Assembly (NCBI GenBank): GCA_015698045.1
Contig: BLAL01000218.1
Coordinates: 1,178,001-1,242,000 of the forward strand
Source: Rhizophagus clarus
Taxonomy: Eukaryota > Glomeromycota > Glomeromycetes > Glomerales > Glomeraceae
DNA length: 64,000 bases
Direction: 5' to 3'
The position numbers and the translations under genes are program-made. Of the stretch, positions 45,580 through 63,541 are shown piece by piece; position 1 is the first letter of the stretch; every line of letters begins with the position of its first letter. The notes under the pieces were generated by a model, which did not search any database, was not told the origin of the DNA, and was given only the letters and a program-made list of their open reading frames with translations.

Positions 45580-46989
45580 AGTTGAAAATAAATATTCTCT
45601 ATTAAAATTTAAATAAATAAGCTTTCGATAACCAAAAATTTGAAAAGAATTTATATTTCTCCACAAAAATTTGGTATCCACCATGAATCTAAGAAAATGC
45701 ATCCGCCACCTGATTATCCACCACTTAGGGTACAAACTTAATGACGTGGTAACACTAAGTTAAGCACGTCATAGTCTCATAGGACGTATGTTAGGAAAGT
45801 ATATTTGACATCGATATATGCCATAACTAAAGAAATTTGACGCGACATGACATGACAAGTGAAATATAAATTACAATTTTATTAATACAATTAATACAAT
45901 ACTAGAGATTAATTTCTAAAACCTGATTAACCAAAGCAATAGGATCGGAATTCATATTTCCATATTATTAACTATTTCAACTATTTCGCTTCTATATTAT
46001 ATGAAAATATTATAAAATGACTGTGAAAGTAATGATTGTGAAAGTATATAGTACGTTAATGATATATTTTTTAATCACATGAATTGCATTAAATCACATG
46101 TGCGTGAAGTTTGACGTGACTCATATGACTCATATTGACATTTTACGCAATTTATTCTATTATGTCTTATATTTTATAAATGATCAATAACTCATCCAAA
46201 ACAAATTAGTACGTGTTTCTGTTTCTTCTTTCCTCTAATAACATATAAGAAATATCATTGATCTTCATTTAAAGAAATACCACCAACCGCAGAAATATTT
46301 GTAATTTTTCTCAATTCTTTTTTCATAGTATGCTAGAATTCTGATAAGTCAAATAATAAGCTATGTCAAATATCACGGGTTACGTCAAAAACGTACCGGT
46401 AAAATGGGTAAAGTTATTATAAAGAATCAAAAGTTGTAATTAATTTGGGCAAGAGCCTGTCGTTTATAAAATGGGTAACAATATTTTAGGTTGTTATTAT
46501 AATGGGTAATGATTATATATATATATATGTATATGTTTTTTACGGTTCTGGAAACTCTATATACTTTCTGTATAAAGGTTGTTTTAAAATTTGAATTTAC
46601 TTTATCCAATTAAGCCAAAAGTTTTATAATATCTTCCGATGATCGGTTAAAATTTCAACCAATCAACAGACGTATCTTTTTCATCGCTAACAAAAAATAT
46701 TACAATAATTTTTACTGACAGTTCTTTAATTGAATGGAAAATTTTAAAGAACCTCGTAATTTATTTATGTATTATTAAACTAAAAATAAAAATTATCGAT
46801 TTTTACTATGCCATGCCTTGAAGGTATCAGTCATAGATATTGTGCTTCGCCAGCTCCCGATAAATAAATTTAGTATCACGTGTGTTATATTATACAATGG
46901 TGTCACAATGAGTTCTAAAATTGGGACAATTGATAGCTTAAACGCTCAGTTTTAATTCTTAAAACACGAAAAATCATGTTAAATGCACC
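45580..46989. other. Divergent intergenic region
   Basis: Lies between two divergently transcribed genes and must hold both promoters. I cannot name specific sites. A short (TA)n run occurs at about 46514-46530. Confidence 0.45.
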
Positions 46990-47035
46990 ATGGAACGAAG
47001 AGACGTTACAAGAAGACGGCAATTATTGCAACTAG
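46976..47035 (+). promoter_or_regulatory. Overlapping upstream ORF before the WW-protein start
   Basis: An ATG 14 bp before the main ATG, in another frame, opens 19 codons and stops at 47033-47035, inside the main coding exon. The main ATG sits in the good context CACCATGG. If the transcript starts upstream of 46976, scanning ribosomes would meet the short ORF first. Confidence 0.4.
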
Positions 47036-47313
47036 ACCGCCCAATTTCTTCCATTCGAGCGAAGAATAAAGGTATCGTTCAGTTTATAAATAATAATACA
47101 CTTGAATTTATTTCTTTTAATAATCTTTTTTTAAAATAGCTGCTGATGAAGCAAGAAAACAAGAAGAAACAAAAAACGTATTGCAAGGACTTCTTGGAGA
47201 TTATAGTGAGAGTGATGAAGATATTGAGGAGCAAGTTTCAAATTCACAGCTTGGTAGGCTTAGCAATTCTTGAGAGTATTAAATTATATCAACTTTTTTG
47301 TTATGATAAATTG

Positions 47314-47353
<40 letters not shown>

Positions 47354-49100
47354 AACAAAGAAAATAAGATAATAAACCGGTTGGCGATAAACAAGATCTT
47401 CGTGAGTTAGTGGTGTGTTGGAAGGTGATGGGTTAATTTTATTGAACAAGAAATGACTTATAAACGTTTTTGAAAAGAGGAACCAAACGAAGAACATTCT
47501 CAAACCGTCTCTGTTCTAGAAAAGAACAGTCCGAAACCAACTCCTCCTCTACCTACAATACCATCAATTCATTCCCATCCTGATCCGGAAAATTCTTCGC
47601 CAATTATCGATCATTCCGAAGATAGCATTGAAGAAGCGTTGAAAAGTTTCATGTCTGAAATCAACGCCTTGCCCGTAATTTCAATACATGACGATTCCCT
47701 GGCTCCAAGTGATGAATTGACTAAGAATGAAAAAGAATCAATATCGGCGCAAATTTCCAATCTAGGTAGTGATTGGAGAAAATATTGGCATGACGATGAA
47801 ATACATAATATTGGTTCAGACTTTTCTTTGGTTACTCCCAAAGAAATGAATAATTCGAAAGAATCTCGTTCTATGTCGGTATCAGATATCAATCGTGAAA
47901 TGGATTCTCAAGCTACAAACGTCAAGGATGATTTTACTCTAAACATGTCCCTTAGGGCTCCCCCATCGGATTCACTATTACATGGGCGTTCACGTGATGC
48001 TTATGGGAAACTTTCAAATCTTGCACCCATGGTAACTCATTTGAAGCTTGAAAAGCATCAAATTGAATTTGCCACTAGAATGCATGATTGGCAAGTTGGG
48101 GCTTTGAACACTATATATTTTGAAAAAGTCATTCTTGAAAGATTAGAAAGATTATTACTGGGAGTTGAAGGTAAATATATTAAATTTAGTTAAATTTGAC
48201 TGATTATAATTTTAAATTTAAAATTATTTTCTATTGTTCAAAAGAACAAGTTTCTCCTGCCGGATGGGTCTGTAAATGGAAAACCGAATCGCAAACTTAC
48301 AGTTGGATACATTTACAAACGGTAATATTTTGATATTAGTACATGTTATGTATACGTTTTTCTCATGCTTATCTTGTATTTCCAATTAGAATCAAGTTTC
48401 ATCAACTTATCCGAGTCAAAGTTTGTATACAAGTTTTAATAACATATACCAAATGATATGGTTAGTCTTCATGAAAATTCTTCTAGTGCTTATCTCCTTT
48501 TTCCTTTTTTTTTTCTTTTTTGCTTTATCTGCAGGTCACGAACACTATCAACCCTCACAAATTGTTTATTCTACATCAACATCTGCACAAAATCTACCGC
48601 CATTGCCGCCTTTACCACCCCCACCCCCACCCCCACGATCTGATTCTACTGGTGATTTAGATGTTAACTCAAAATCAGTGTATTCTGAAGAAGATGGAAC
48701 CAATAAATCATTAGGATTATATAATGTTAATCATCAGGGGGTACAACCTGCAAGCGAGAAGAAACGAAAGAAAGAAAAAGAAACTTTAACATCTGGATTC
48801 AAAAATAAGAAAATGGTATTAAAATTTTCATAGCATAATTTATGGAATTTGGTTATTTTTTGATAATTTATTTATTATAAATAGGCGACGCTTGTTGAGA
48901 GGTGGAAGGCAGCCGAGGATTTTCTTTCTAATACCGAATGGGATGAAGTTAGAAAAAATCAACATGGAATTAGTTCTCAAAGTCCTGAAGCTTGGATTAA
49001 AGAACAAATAGAATCCGGGGAAGCAGCAAATAATCCCAACTTAGAACCAATTAAGGGAGACTGGCGTCAAAGAATTAGAAACAAAAAATCTGAAGATTAA
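46990..49100 (+). CDS. WW-domain, proline-rich protein (FNBP4-like), seven exons, 497 aa
   Basis: Exons by hand are 46990-47071, 47140-47253, 47478-48170, 48245-48321, 48390-48420, 48535-48815 and 48885-49100; all phases close (1494 nt). The N-terminus is basic and carries the acidic LLGDYSESDED motif. A WW-like segment spans exons 4-5 (AGWVCKWKTESQTYSWIHLQ ... TYP), with the second tryptophan replaced. A polyproline run (PPLPPLPPPPPPP) and a lysine-rich KKRKKEKE nuclear signal lie in exon 6. The conserved end LVERWKAAEDFLSNTEWDE is in exon 7. This order resembles formin-binding protein 4. Assignment to FNBP4 is tentative; WW/proline-rich is certain. Intron 2 holds a long A-run (about 47312-47352). 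An ATG at 46976 starts an overlapping upstream ORF. Confidence 0.8.
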
Positions 49101-49637
49101 TTATTTGCAGTTTTTTTTAATAAATAGAAAGATGGTTTTTGATTTCATGTATTTCATGTATTGATCATTTATCTAAGCAATATATTAATAAACATGATTT
49201 TATTAAAATTAGAGTAAAAAAAGGTTTTAGTGATTACAATTATTTATTTCAAATAAGTAATCTTTTTAAGTTCAAATAATATATAATCAGAATAAAAAAA
49301 AAAAACTCTTAAATTTGAAAATAAATTAAAAACTCCGACGACCCATATTCTTATTATAGTGGGTAAAAATATCTCTCATGAAATAGCTAATTCGTGCACC
49401 AATTACAAGTCCAATAATAAAAATTCATAATAATGTTATAAAATATATAACTTAACGTTTAATAAGACAAAATCAAAATTCAAAGTTTTTTTCTTTTTCT
49501 TTTTATATTTGCCCACAACTCTACAATAAGTCCTTTTGTATATATCAGAAAAAAAACAGCAAAAATGACAACCCGAACATTTTCTTCACTAATTTTTAAA
49601 ATATTACAAGAAAAAAAAAAAAAAAAATAAAATAAAA

Positions 49638-49667
<30 letters not shown>
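49101..49667. other. Convergent 3' intergenic region
   Basis: Separates the stop codons of the convergent WW-protein and USP7 genes. Holds A-runs and a (TA)n microsatellite at about 49639-49660; AATAAA-like signals are abundant but not specific in such AT-rich DNA. Confidence 0.5.
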
Positions 49668-55331
<5,664 letters not shown>

Positions 55332-56125
55332 GCTGAAGTCTGCGGGAATTGTTCGCGTGAGATAAGATAAGACTACGAGAAAGCAGACGAGCAGGAGAGG
55401 TTGTAAAATATTCTCGGGGATTATGAAGTCAATGTTGATCGATTTGTGGGTTGGAAAAGAGAAAGATAAGAAAGAGTATTGGATTCTTAAAGATTGAATT
55501 GCGAAAAAAAAAAAAAAAAAAAAAATTTCGTGATTTACTACACCATGGAATGGTGAGATTTCGTTGAAGTATGCTGATTACACTACTAAGTATTAAGCTC
55601 TTGTTACTATATTGTAGTACTAAGAAAAGGTCCAAGTTTTTTTTTTTTTATATAATATATACAGTAATTTGCAACTAATTGACGTATGTTATGCCACGTA
55701 TTTTTAATACGCACTACCTACGTAACCACAAATTTTTTTTACTAATGCGCAGCTTAACAATCTAAATATTGAAAGGCTCAACAATTGATCCTTTGGGAAA
55801 TTTATTACAAAAACAATATTTAGGAGTCCTATATAATTTATTTCACAATTAATTAATTTTATTATTATTATTATTACGCCGAATTTGTTTTTTCATTAAA
55901 ATAATAATAATTTACTAAAATTATTATATTATTTAATATTATAATATAAATAAATGTTTAGCTTGAAAATAAATTTTTACATCGATTCACGCAATTATAA
56001 TAATAACTAGATCAACAATATTTACATGACCAAATAAATAAGAAAAATATTAATCAAAATATATATCACAATTAATACATATACTACCAACACCGCCGCA
56101 AGCGAATTATGAATGAAGAAATTGG
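55332..56125. other. Intergenic region upstream of USP7
   Basis: Contains the USP7 5' untranslated region and promoter at its left, long A- and T-runs, and the 3' flank of the glucosyltransferase gene. No further gene is recognised. Confidence 0.5.
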
Positions 56126-58370
56126 TTATATACAATAATTATCTGACATACTTTTCGATCGTGATCGATCTTGATGAATTGATTTATTACTAACCGACAA
56201 ACTTTTCCTACGTCGTCTTTGACCTTCCAATACATTCTTTTCATTTTGTAAATGCATCGAAAGTCCAATTGAAACACTTCTGAATATTTCGTTTAGTAGA
56301 GATGAACGTCTTGACCTTAAGGTATCGGGAGTTTTAATGTTCGTTTGGGAAGAAACTGAATTTAATGATAATATAGAAGAAGTGGAACTTCGACGAGACA
56401 TCGACTCAGCACCATTTGGAGATGACGATGAGGAGGCAACAATAACATCGGAATCTAAATTGTCCAAATATTCAGGCTCATTATGATATGGCATACCAAA
56501 ATAATGACCAGTCAAAGAACTCTTCAAGTAGCGACTTGCAGCTTGGATGATTGGGTCACCCTGATTAGATAAATCCCTTTCATCAGCGCTATCAATTTCT
56601 TCACTTGTTCCATCATCATCTCTAACATTAACATTATTATACTCATCATCTCCTAAAACATGTCTATTAATCATACGTCTTCTTATCTTTTCCTTGCCAG
56701 CATCAGTCAGTTCGTATGTTTCGATATTCTCTACAGGATTTCCATTGCGTTGGCTCTTAAATAAGATATCCGTTATAATGTCAATAACCAATATCACTGA
56801 AGTGAGAATAGAAACAATAAATTGTTGTTGGAAAAATGCTAACCTCTGACTATCAAGAGCCAAAGAAGGAAATGAAAGACTTCCAACAACACTTTGTTTC
56901 TGATTTGATGAAGAAACTTTGACAACGGTTGAATCTCGCATTAAATAGTAGCTATCATCACGCCAACCCACAGTATTTCCAAATATAGAATAAATATATA
57001 ATGGTAAAGCTGTAATTTCACGTAATGCCCAAGCCATGGTGAGACTGCGCAAACTTTCCATCTCGACCTCCTTCCTACTTAAAGTTTGAAACAATTTAAC
57101 GTCAATCATAAACCAAGTGATAAGATGGAAAGCCAAGAAATTTAACGGATGAATATTCCACAAAAGGTTAAATCCGTAAGACGCGCATAATCCACAAACG
57201 ATCGATTCCGTAAAAGGTTCTACAACAGTGGCAGCTGTAACAGTATATTTACGAATGCGAGTCCAACGTGAACGACGGAGAAAATAATCAGCAGTAGCCA
57301 TTGAACCAAGAGGTTGATATGCCAGGTCACTAGTCATCTCGTGTTTATACCCTTTTCTCCAAAGAGCACGTGCAATGAGATTATCTTCGGCCATATATTT
57401 ACCAAACTGAGCTAATCCACCAACACTTTCGATATCACTTTTACGGTACAAATTAGATTTTCCAACCACACAACTATCAGGTCCAATCGCATTAATCGCC
57501 AAATACATCTTAGCGTGTACGGTGTCCATGAACATCATTTCCAATTCAGAACCAAAAGTGTCAGGACGAACAGCAAAAGGAAGGTGATGAACAAGACCGA
57601 CACCTGGTTGACATAATTTGTCTATTGATCTGCCTAAACATCCAGAGTCCACATAAATATTAGAATCTAAAATCCAAATAATGTCGTTCTTTGCAGATTC
57701 ATATGGGCGGATCATATTATTGATTTTCGGATTTACACCAACATCACGTTCGCCTATGCGTAATATAAAGACGATGTAAGTAATAAATACACACTGAAAT
57801 GAAAGTTCTTTCAATTACCAACCCATAATTAATTTAGCATCTACTTTTGGATATCTCTTCATCAAATTTTTAACAACTTTCACGGCAGGATCATTCTCGC
57901 TAGCAACCGAAAATATGATTTCAAAATTCGGATAATCTTGTCGAAATGATGAAACCAGATTCTCATACAAATTACAATCGACACCTTTAAGTGGTCTTAT
58001 TATCGTTACTCCAGGTACTTTATCCGATGATAATTGTGAAGAATTGGACTTTTTTAAAGTTCTATATCGAGTTCGTCTAAATAAAAGGAAAACAATGAAT
58101 TGATGAACTAATTACGAAACACCTTTTTTTTAAGGATACTTACGCAACATAATAGCCTAATGTGGCAAAACTCATCATTGTAAACCATAAAGTAATTGAG
58201 AGAATCATAAAAAACAACTGTGTTCTAGAGGATGATTCCCAAACCGAAGCAGGGTGACACATTAGTACTTGTTGGCCATCATTATAGGTCTGCATTATAT
58301 AATTATGTATTGTCTCGGAAGGTACTTGACCTTTATAATTCTGAATAAGTCGAAATATATTCTCACTCAT
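56126..58370 (-). CDS. Ceramide glucosyltransferase (GT21), three exons, 702 aa
   Basis: Transfers glucose from UDP-glucose to ceramide in Golgi-type membranes, the first step of glucosylceramide synthesis. Exons are 58370-58144, 58076-57823 and 57753-56126; phases 2 and 1 close and the total is 703 codons including the stop. Exon 1 carries a membrane anchor (FFMILSITLWFTMMSFATLGYYV). Exon 2 has PGVTIIRPLKGVDCNLYENL, matching the family's N-terminal core. Exon 3 has NPKINNM and IIWILDSNI (the DxD-like position), MAEDNLIARAL, and the RRSRW signature corresponding to (Q/R)xxRW (about 57260-57280). Hydrophobic segments follow. A C-terminal extension of about 220 residues, rich in serine, aspartate and asparagine, is absent from the ~394-aa animal enzyme. 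The 5' splice site of intron 2 (GTTGGT) is weak. Confidence 0.92.
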
Positions 58371-60601
58371 CTTTAAAGAAAGGTTGATAATTATAGTGTA
58401 CTTTTTATCTGTGTAAAAATGTGAAAATTTTTCGAAAAAAATTTGGGTACGGCAAAAGAATAATAAAGACGAAATTATTAAAGAATCTCGTACTTCTCGA
58501 AGAAGCAAAAAAGGATGGTCTAGGTTTTTTTTTTCTAAATGCAAAAATAAATTACATAGACGGTTAAAAAAGCAGAAGTTTTGGTGTATGTATGTAATAG
58601 GGGAAAAATTTTTTCTTTTATAAAACAAGTACGTAATATTAATATTTATACTATTGATCAATGATTTGTGTAACCCAAAATTAAATAGAACACACTAGAA
58701 AACCAGAAAATTTGAAACAGAAACGTGCGAGAAATGGGACGATATGCCGTTGGCCACGTTTGAGGGCCGATGAATTGCCGAAGACTGATATGACAAATCA
58801 ACAATCACGGGGAGAAAAATAATCAAATTTTAGTACGAAAAATTATATTAACCATGTGCTTGGACGCACATTTTGTAACTACAAAACTCCAAAAAGAGAA
58901 GCGCGGCGTTTATTTTTGCCTATCATTGTTGTATATTGTCCTAATTTTACTGCGGTAGGCATAAAAAGCTCCTGCTTGGAAGACAACATAACCTTGCATT
59001 ATTTAATTTCCGGACCGAAATATATATAATAAAAGATAATCCAATTGTTCTCCCAACAAAGAAATAATATTGGATTTTTACGGCTTACAATCGAAATGTA
59101 TGATATAATTAATCCACATTTGATACTAAATTTTTAGTGGTACGCATTAAAGTATCGGAAAAATGTCGGAATTCCCGTAAATATTTTGCCGGATTCAATT
59201 AAAGTTGGATATGTTAAGGCGTAATCGATTTAAAGTTTAAGATGACGATAAAGTTTAATAAGCACTGAACAAGGAAATAAAAGATCATAATTGTAATTAT
59301 CATTACAAATCATTAGCGAACTTTTTTCACGTTATTTTTTCTAGAAAATTGCTTGATTTATTTATAACAATCTAAGCCTATTTTGAATGCGGTATTCTTT
59401 TTTTTTGCTACTCACCTCAAAATTCGGGGAATTTTACAAAATTCAACCAGCGTCATATCAAGTTTTTAATATACGTAAACAGGTTATTTAAAAAAAAATC
59501 CAATGGTTAAAAAAAAAAAAAAATACTGGCCGGTTAAAATTTTTAAACTTCCGTTTTAGTTAGCTCGAATGCTTAATCTTGGTTACGATGAGATTATGGT
59601 ACAGCGTGTAACATAAAATTTATTATAAATCATTACCAGTATTATATATATTATAACTGAATACTTATCATCTGTATTATAGCTCCTTAATATGAGTACA
59701 ATCATACAAAATAGGCTTATCTTTAAAAGTTTTTTTAATAGAGTATTAGCAATTCAAAGGTAAATATTTTACTATTAAATAAATATTTTGGCCACAAGCC
59801 ATTTTAGAATTATAACTTATAACATACAAAAATAAATATAAACAATAAAATTGCAAACTTAAATTAAGTATTATAAATAATTTAAGTTTTAACTACTTAT
59901 TATTATATTAATATATACTTTATATTATAAATTTATTAATTAAACTATTATCTAATTAATTGTTATTATTATTATAAAATCATAAATTATGGCAATTCTT
60001 AATATAGTAAACTTTTGATATAATGGAATTTTTAAGAATTACTAATCAAATATGATCTTTTTCCTTTATTATAGCAAATTAGCCAATCAAATTGCTTTAA
60101 TTTTTCACTATAGCCCTATAGTGAAGTTGAAAAGTTAATCCTAATTTAAGGTTTATTGTATTAAAAATTAATTGTAATTATTGTATAATACAGGCTATCT
60201 ATCATTTATAAACAACAATAATATTATATAACTTCAAACTTTTATAAATTATAAATTAAATAATAAAATAAAAAAATTAAACTAGTAAAATAATAGAGCA
60301 ATATATACTAAATATTTCTACAGTTTATTTAAAAAATTAATAAGAATTCTAATCAATATTACAGGTCAAAGTTTAATAAAATAACAATAATAAGAATATA
60401 AAATTTCAGATTAATTTTCATAAAATTTTTATAAATTTTACAAAAATTCCATAAAAATCTATAAAAAATTCCATATAATATGATAAAAAAAATTTTGCCA
60501 CTTGTATAACAATTATTATACTTAGTAAAATACTTTAAAAAATAAACTATACAATATAAATAAATAAGATTTAAATTTCAGACTATTGTTATTTATAAAT
60601 A
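58371..60601. other. AT-rich intergenic DNA upstream of the glucosyltransferase
   Basis: The first few hundred bases must hold the promoter. The remainder is very AT-rich, with no recognisable gene or RNA. Confidence 0.45.
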
Positions 60602-60609
60602 AGAATTAT

Positions 60610-62386
60610 TAGGGCTCTAATCAGTTCAGTTTGGTTCAGTTTTTGCAAAAACTGATACCAAACTGAATTGATCAGTATCAGTATTGATGATTACCAAAAC
60701 TGACCAGTATCAGTATTGATGATTATCAAAACTGATCGATAATTACCAAAAACTGAACCAATTTACCGATATTGCAATATCAACTAATAAAACATTTCAC
60801 AACGTTTTTTATTAAGGTTACAAAAAATAAAGTTGTGAATCATTTTTTACTAAATTAACTAATAAAAAACATTTCGCAACATTTTTTATTAAGGTTACAA
60901 AAAATAAAGTTGTGAATCATTATTTTTTATCAAATTAACGATAAAAAATGTTTCGCAACGTTTTTTATTAAGGTTACAAAAAATAAAGTTGCGAATCATT
61001 TTTTTACTAAATTAACTAATAAAAAACGTTTTGCAACATTTTCTATTAAAGTGACAAAAAAACATTGCGAAATGTTATTTTTTATTAAATTAACGATAAA
61101 AAACATTTTGCAACATTTTCTATTAAAGTGGTAAAAAAAACGTTTGCGAAATGCTTTTTTTTATTAAAATTAACAGATAAAAATGTTTCGCAACATTTTT
61201 TATTAAAGTGGTAAAAAAAACATTTGCGAAATGCTTTTTTTTATTAAAATTAACAGATAAAAACGTTTTGCAATGTTTTCTATTAAAGCAACAAAAAAAT
61301 GTTTGCAAAATGATTTTTTTTATTAAAATTAACAGACAAAAACATTTTGCAACGTTTTCTATTAAAGTGATAAAAAAAATGTTGCAAAACGTTTTTTTAT
61401 TAAATTAATAATAAAAAATATTTCGCAACATTTTCTATTAAAGTGATAAAAAACGTTGTGAAATGTTATTTTTTTATTAAATTAACCGATAAAAAACATT
61501 TCACAACGTTTTCTATTAAAGTGGTAAAAAAAATGTTTGCGAAATGCTTTTTTTATTAAAATTAATAGATAAAAACATTTCGCAACATTTTCTATTAAAG
61601 CAACAAAAAAATGTTTGCGAAATGATTTTTTTTATTAAAATTAACAGATAAAAACATTTCACAATATTTTCTATTAAAGCAATAAAAAAAACGTTGCGAA
61701 ATATTATTTTTTTATTAACTAACTGATAAAAAACATTTCACAACATTTTCTATTAAAGTGACAAAAAAAACGTTGCAAAATGTTATTTTTTTATTAAATT
61801 AACTGATAAAAAATATTTTGCAACGTTCTCTATTAAAGTGATGAAAAAAATGTTTGCAAAACGTTATTTTTTTATTAAATTAATCAATAAAAAACGTTTC
61901 GCAATATTTTTAATTAAAGTAACAAAAAAAAATGTTGCAAAACATTTTTTTTATTAAAATTAACAGATAACCAATAAAAAACATCTCGCAACATTTTTTA
62001 ATTATAGCGACAAAAAGAAACATTTTTTTTTATAACAAAACGTTTCGTAACAGTTTTGTAATTAATTTGACAAAAAACTACTGAACGTTTTTTTTTATTC
62101 AATTAACATTTCACAACTTGTTTGTTGATAAAACACCACCACAAAATGGTTTGTTTTATCAAAATAACTAATTAAAAACATTTTTTATTATATAAAATGT
62201 TTTATGTTATTTAGATTTGGTAATTCAGTTCGGTAAATCGCAAAACTGGTACCAAAACTGCAGTTACTGAAACCAATCAGTAAATTTACTGAAAATTTTA
62301 GTTCGGTAAACTGTAAAACTGAAACTGCTCTGATATCGAAACTGATCGGTACAGTTCGGTAATTACTAAAACTGACTAGAGCCCTA
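60610..62386. mobile_element. Terminal-inverted-repeat element with satellite-like interior, 1.78 kb
   Basis: The left end TAGGGCTCTAATCAGTT and the right end AACTGACTAGAGCCCTA... read inward as TAGGGCTCTAGTCAGTT form an inverted repeat. The element is bounded by 8-bp near-identical direct repeats (AGAATTAT at 60602-60609 and AAAATTAT at 62387-62394), consistent with a hAT-type insertion. Subterminal regions carry many copies of CAGTATCAGT/ACTGATC-like words. The interior has no transposase frame and is almost entirely an array of about 80-bp repeats. Confidence 0.75.
60780..62170. repeat. About 78-85 bp tandem array, each unit partly palindromic
   Basis: Some sixteen units of the pattern AACATTTCGCAACATTTT, TATTAAAGTGAC, A-run, CGTTGCGAAATG, T-run, TTAAATTAAC. 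The half-words CGCAACrTTTT and AAAACGTTGCG within each unit are near inverse complements, giving a hairpin-forming dyad. Variants differ mainly by C/T or G/A at CpG sites. Short open frames in it are by-products of the repeat. Confidence 0.85.
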
Positions 62387-62394
62387 AAAATTAT

Positions 62395-63541
62395 CATATT
62401 ACTTTAAATATTTTACAAATTTTTAAAGATTGACTTTATACTACTATATCAAATATTAATAGAATATATTTAAAAGATTATGTAATAACCAAAAAATTAT
62501 TTCAACATAATATCTGAATAAAATTAGATTTATTAATAAATAATAAAATTAATAATAGAAAATATAATTTTTTTTTAAATAAAAAAAAAAAAATACTATA
62601 CATATAAAAGTATTATATATTATAATAAATATATATAAGTTTAAAAATTATTATCTAATATAAATAAAGTTTAAAAAAAAATATTTTTTATTGCATTTTT
62701 TTCAATAATATATTAAATTATAAAAAAACTTTAGTTTGATATTTATTAAAATTGTTCATGGGTCACACTTAGCTGAGCTGGAGGGGTTATTTAGATGTTG
62801 TATAAAATATTTGTTTTTGGATATTTAACAATAAAAATAACATGACCTTTGAATTAAAAAAAAAAAAAAAAAATATTTATTAAAATTAAAAATTTTAATA
62901 ATAATTAAGATAATTATATTTAAAAAAAATTTAATATAATAATATAAATTTTATTGGCTTATTTTTAAAAAATTAAAACCTTAATTTTTATATAATTAAT
63001 ATTTTTTATGCTTAATTTTAAAAAAATAAAAATTTAATATAATATATTTTTTTTTACTTATTAATTTTATCAAAAAGTTAAAGATTTTTATCATCTTTTT
63101 TTTCTTTTTTAAGATTAGTTTCTAAAATTTTATTTTAATTTAAAAAAGCAAAACTTATCAAAAATTTATATTTTTTACTTAATAAATTCTATTATTAAAT
63201 ATTACAGTAAAAGTTTTAAATTATTTTTTTATAAATATAAAAAAAGAATTTTATAATTTTTCGCACTTGTGTTGCATTGCATCCTTTTTATCATCTGCAT
63301 CACATCCCTCTCTTCTTCATTTTTTTATATATACTATTCTAAAGACTTTGAATTTTTTCAGTTGTAAAAAATCTATTTTTCATACCATTAGTTAAATGTC
63401 ACATATTTAATTTTATCTGGTATTACATAATTTTATTTAAAATATTTAAAATATAATATATTGCAAATACAAAAAAAAAATAAAACTTATAAAAAAATAT
63501 TTATTTTATATAGTATAATATATATTTAAAATATATATTAG
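62395..63541. other. Extremely AT-rich DNA
   Basis: Nearly only A and T runs, with repeated TTTAAAAAAATT-like words. No gene is supported. Confidence 0.5.

Noticed and set aside
45481..45735. Minus-strand frame of 84 codons starting at 45735
   Set aside because: It only extends the first synthetase exon upstream; the ATG at 45579 matches the expected N-terminus and the upstream part has no family similarity.
49639..49660. (TA)n run as a possible regulatory site at the USP7 3' end
   Set aside because: Simple microsatellites are common throughout this AT-rich window, e.g. 39232-39252 and 46514-46530.
58140..58661. Minus-strand frame of 173 codons with an earlier start (58661) for the glucosyltransferase
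   Set aside because: The extra N-terminal part is low-complexity AT-driven sequence; the ATG at 58370 directly precedes conserved-looking exon 1 and fits the family's short lumenal N-terminus.
61123..61408. Open frames on both strands such as KKTFAKCFFLLKLT
   Set aside because: Products of the 80-bp satellite units; no protein-like composition and disrupted by unit indels.
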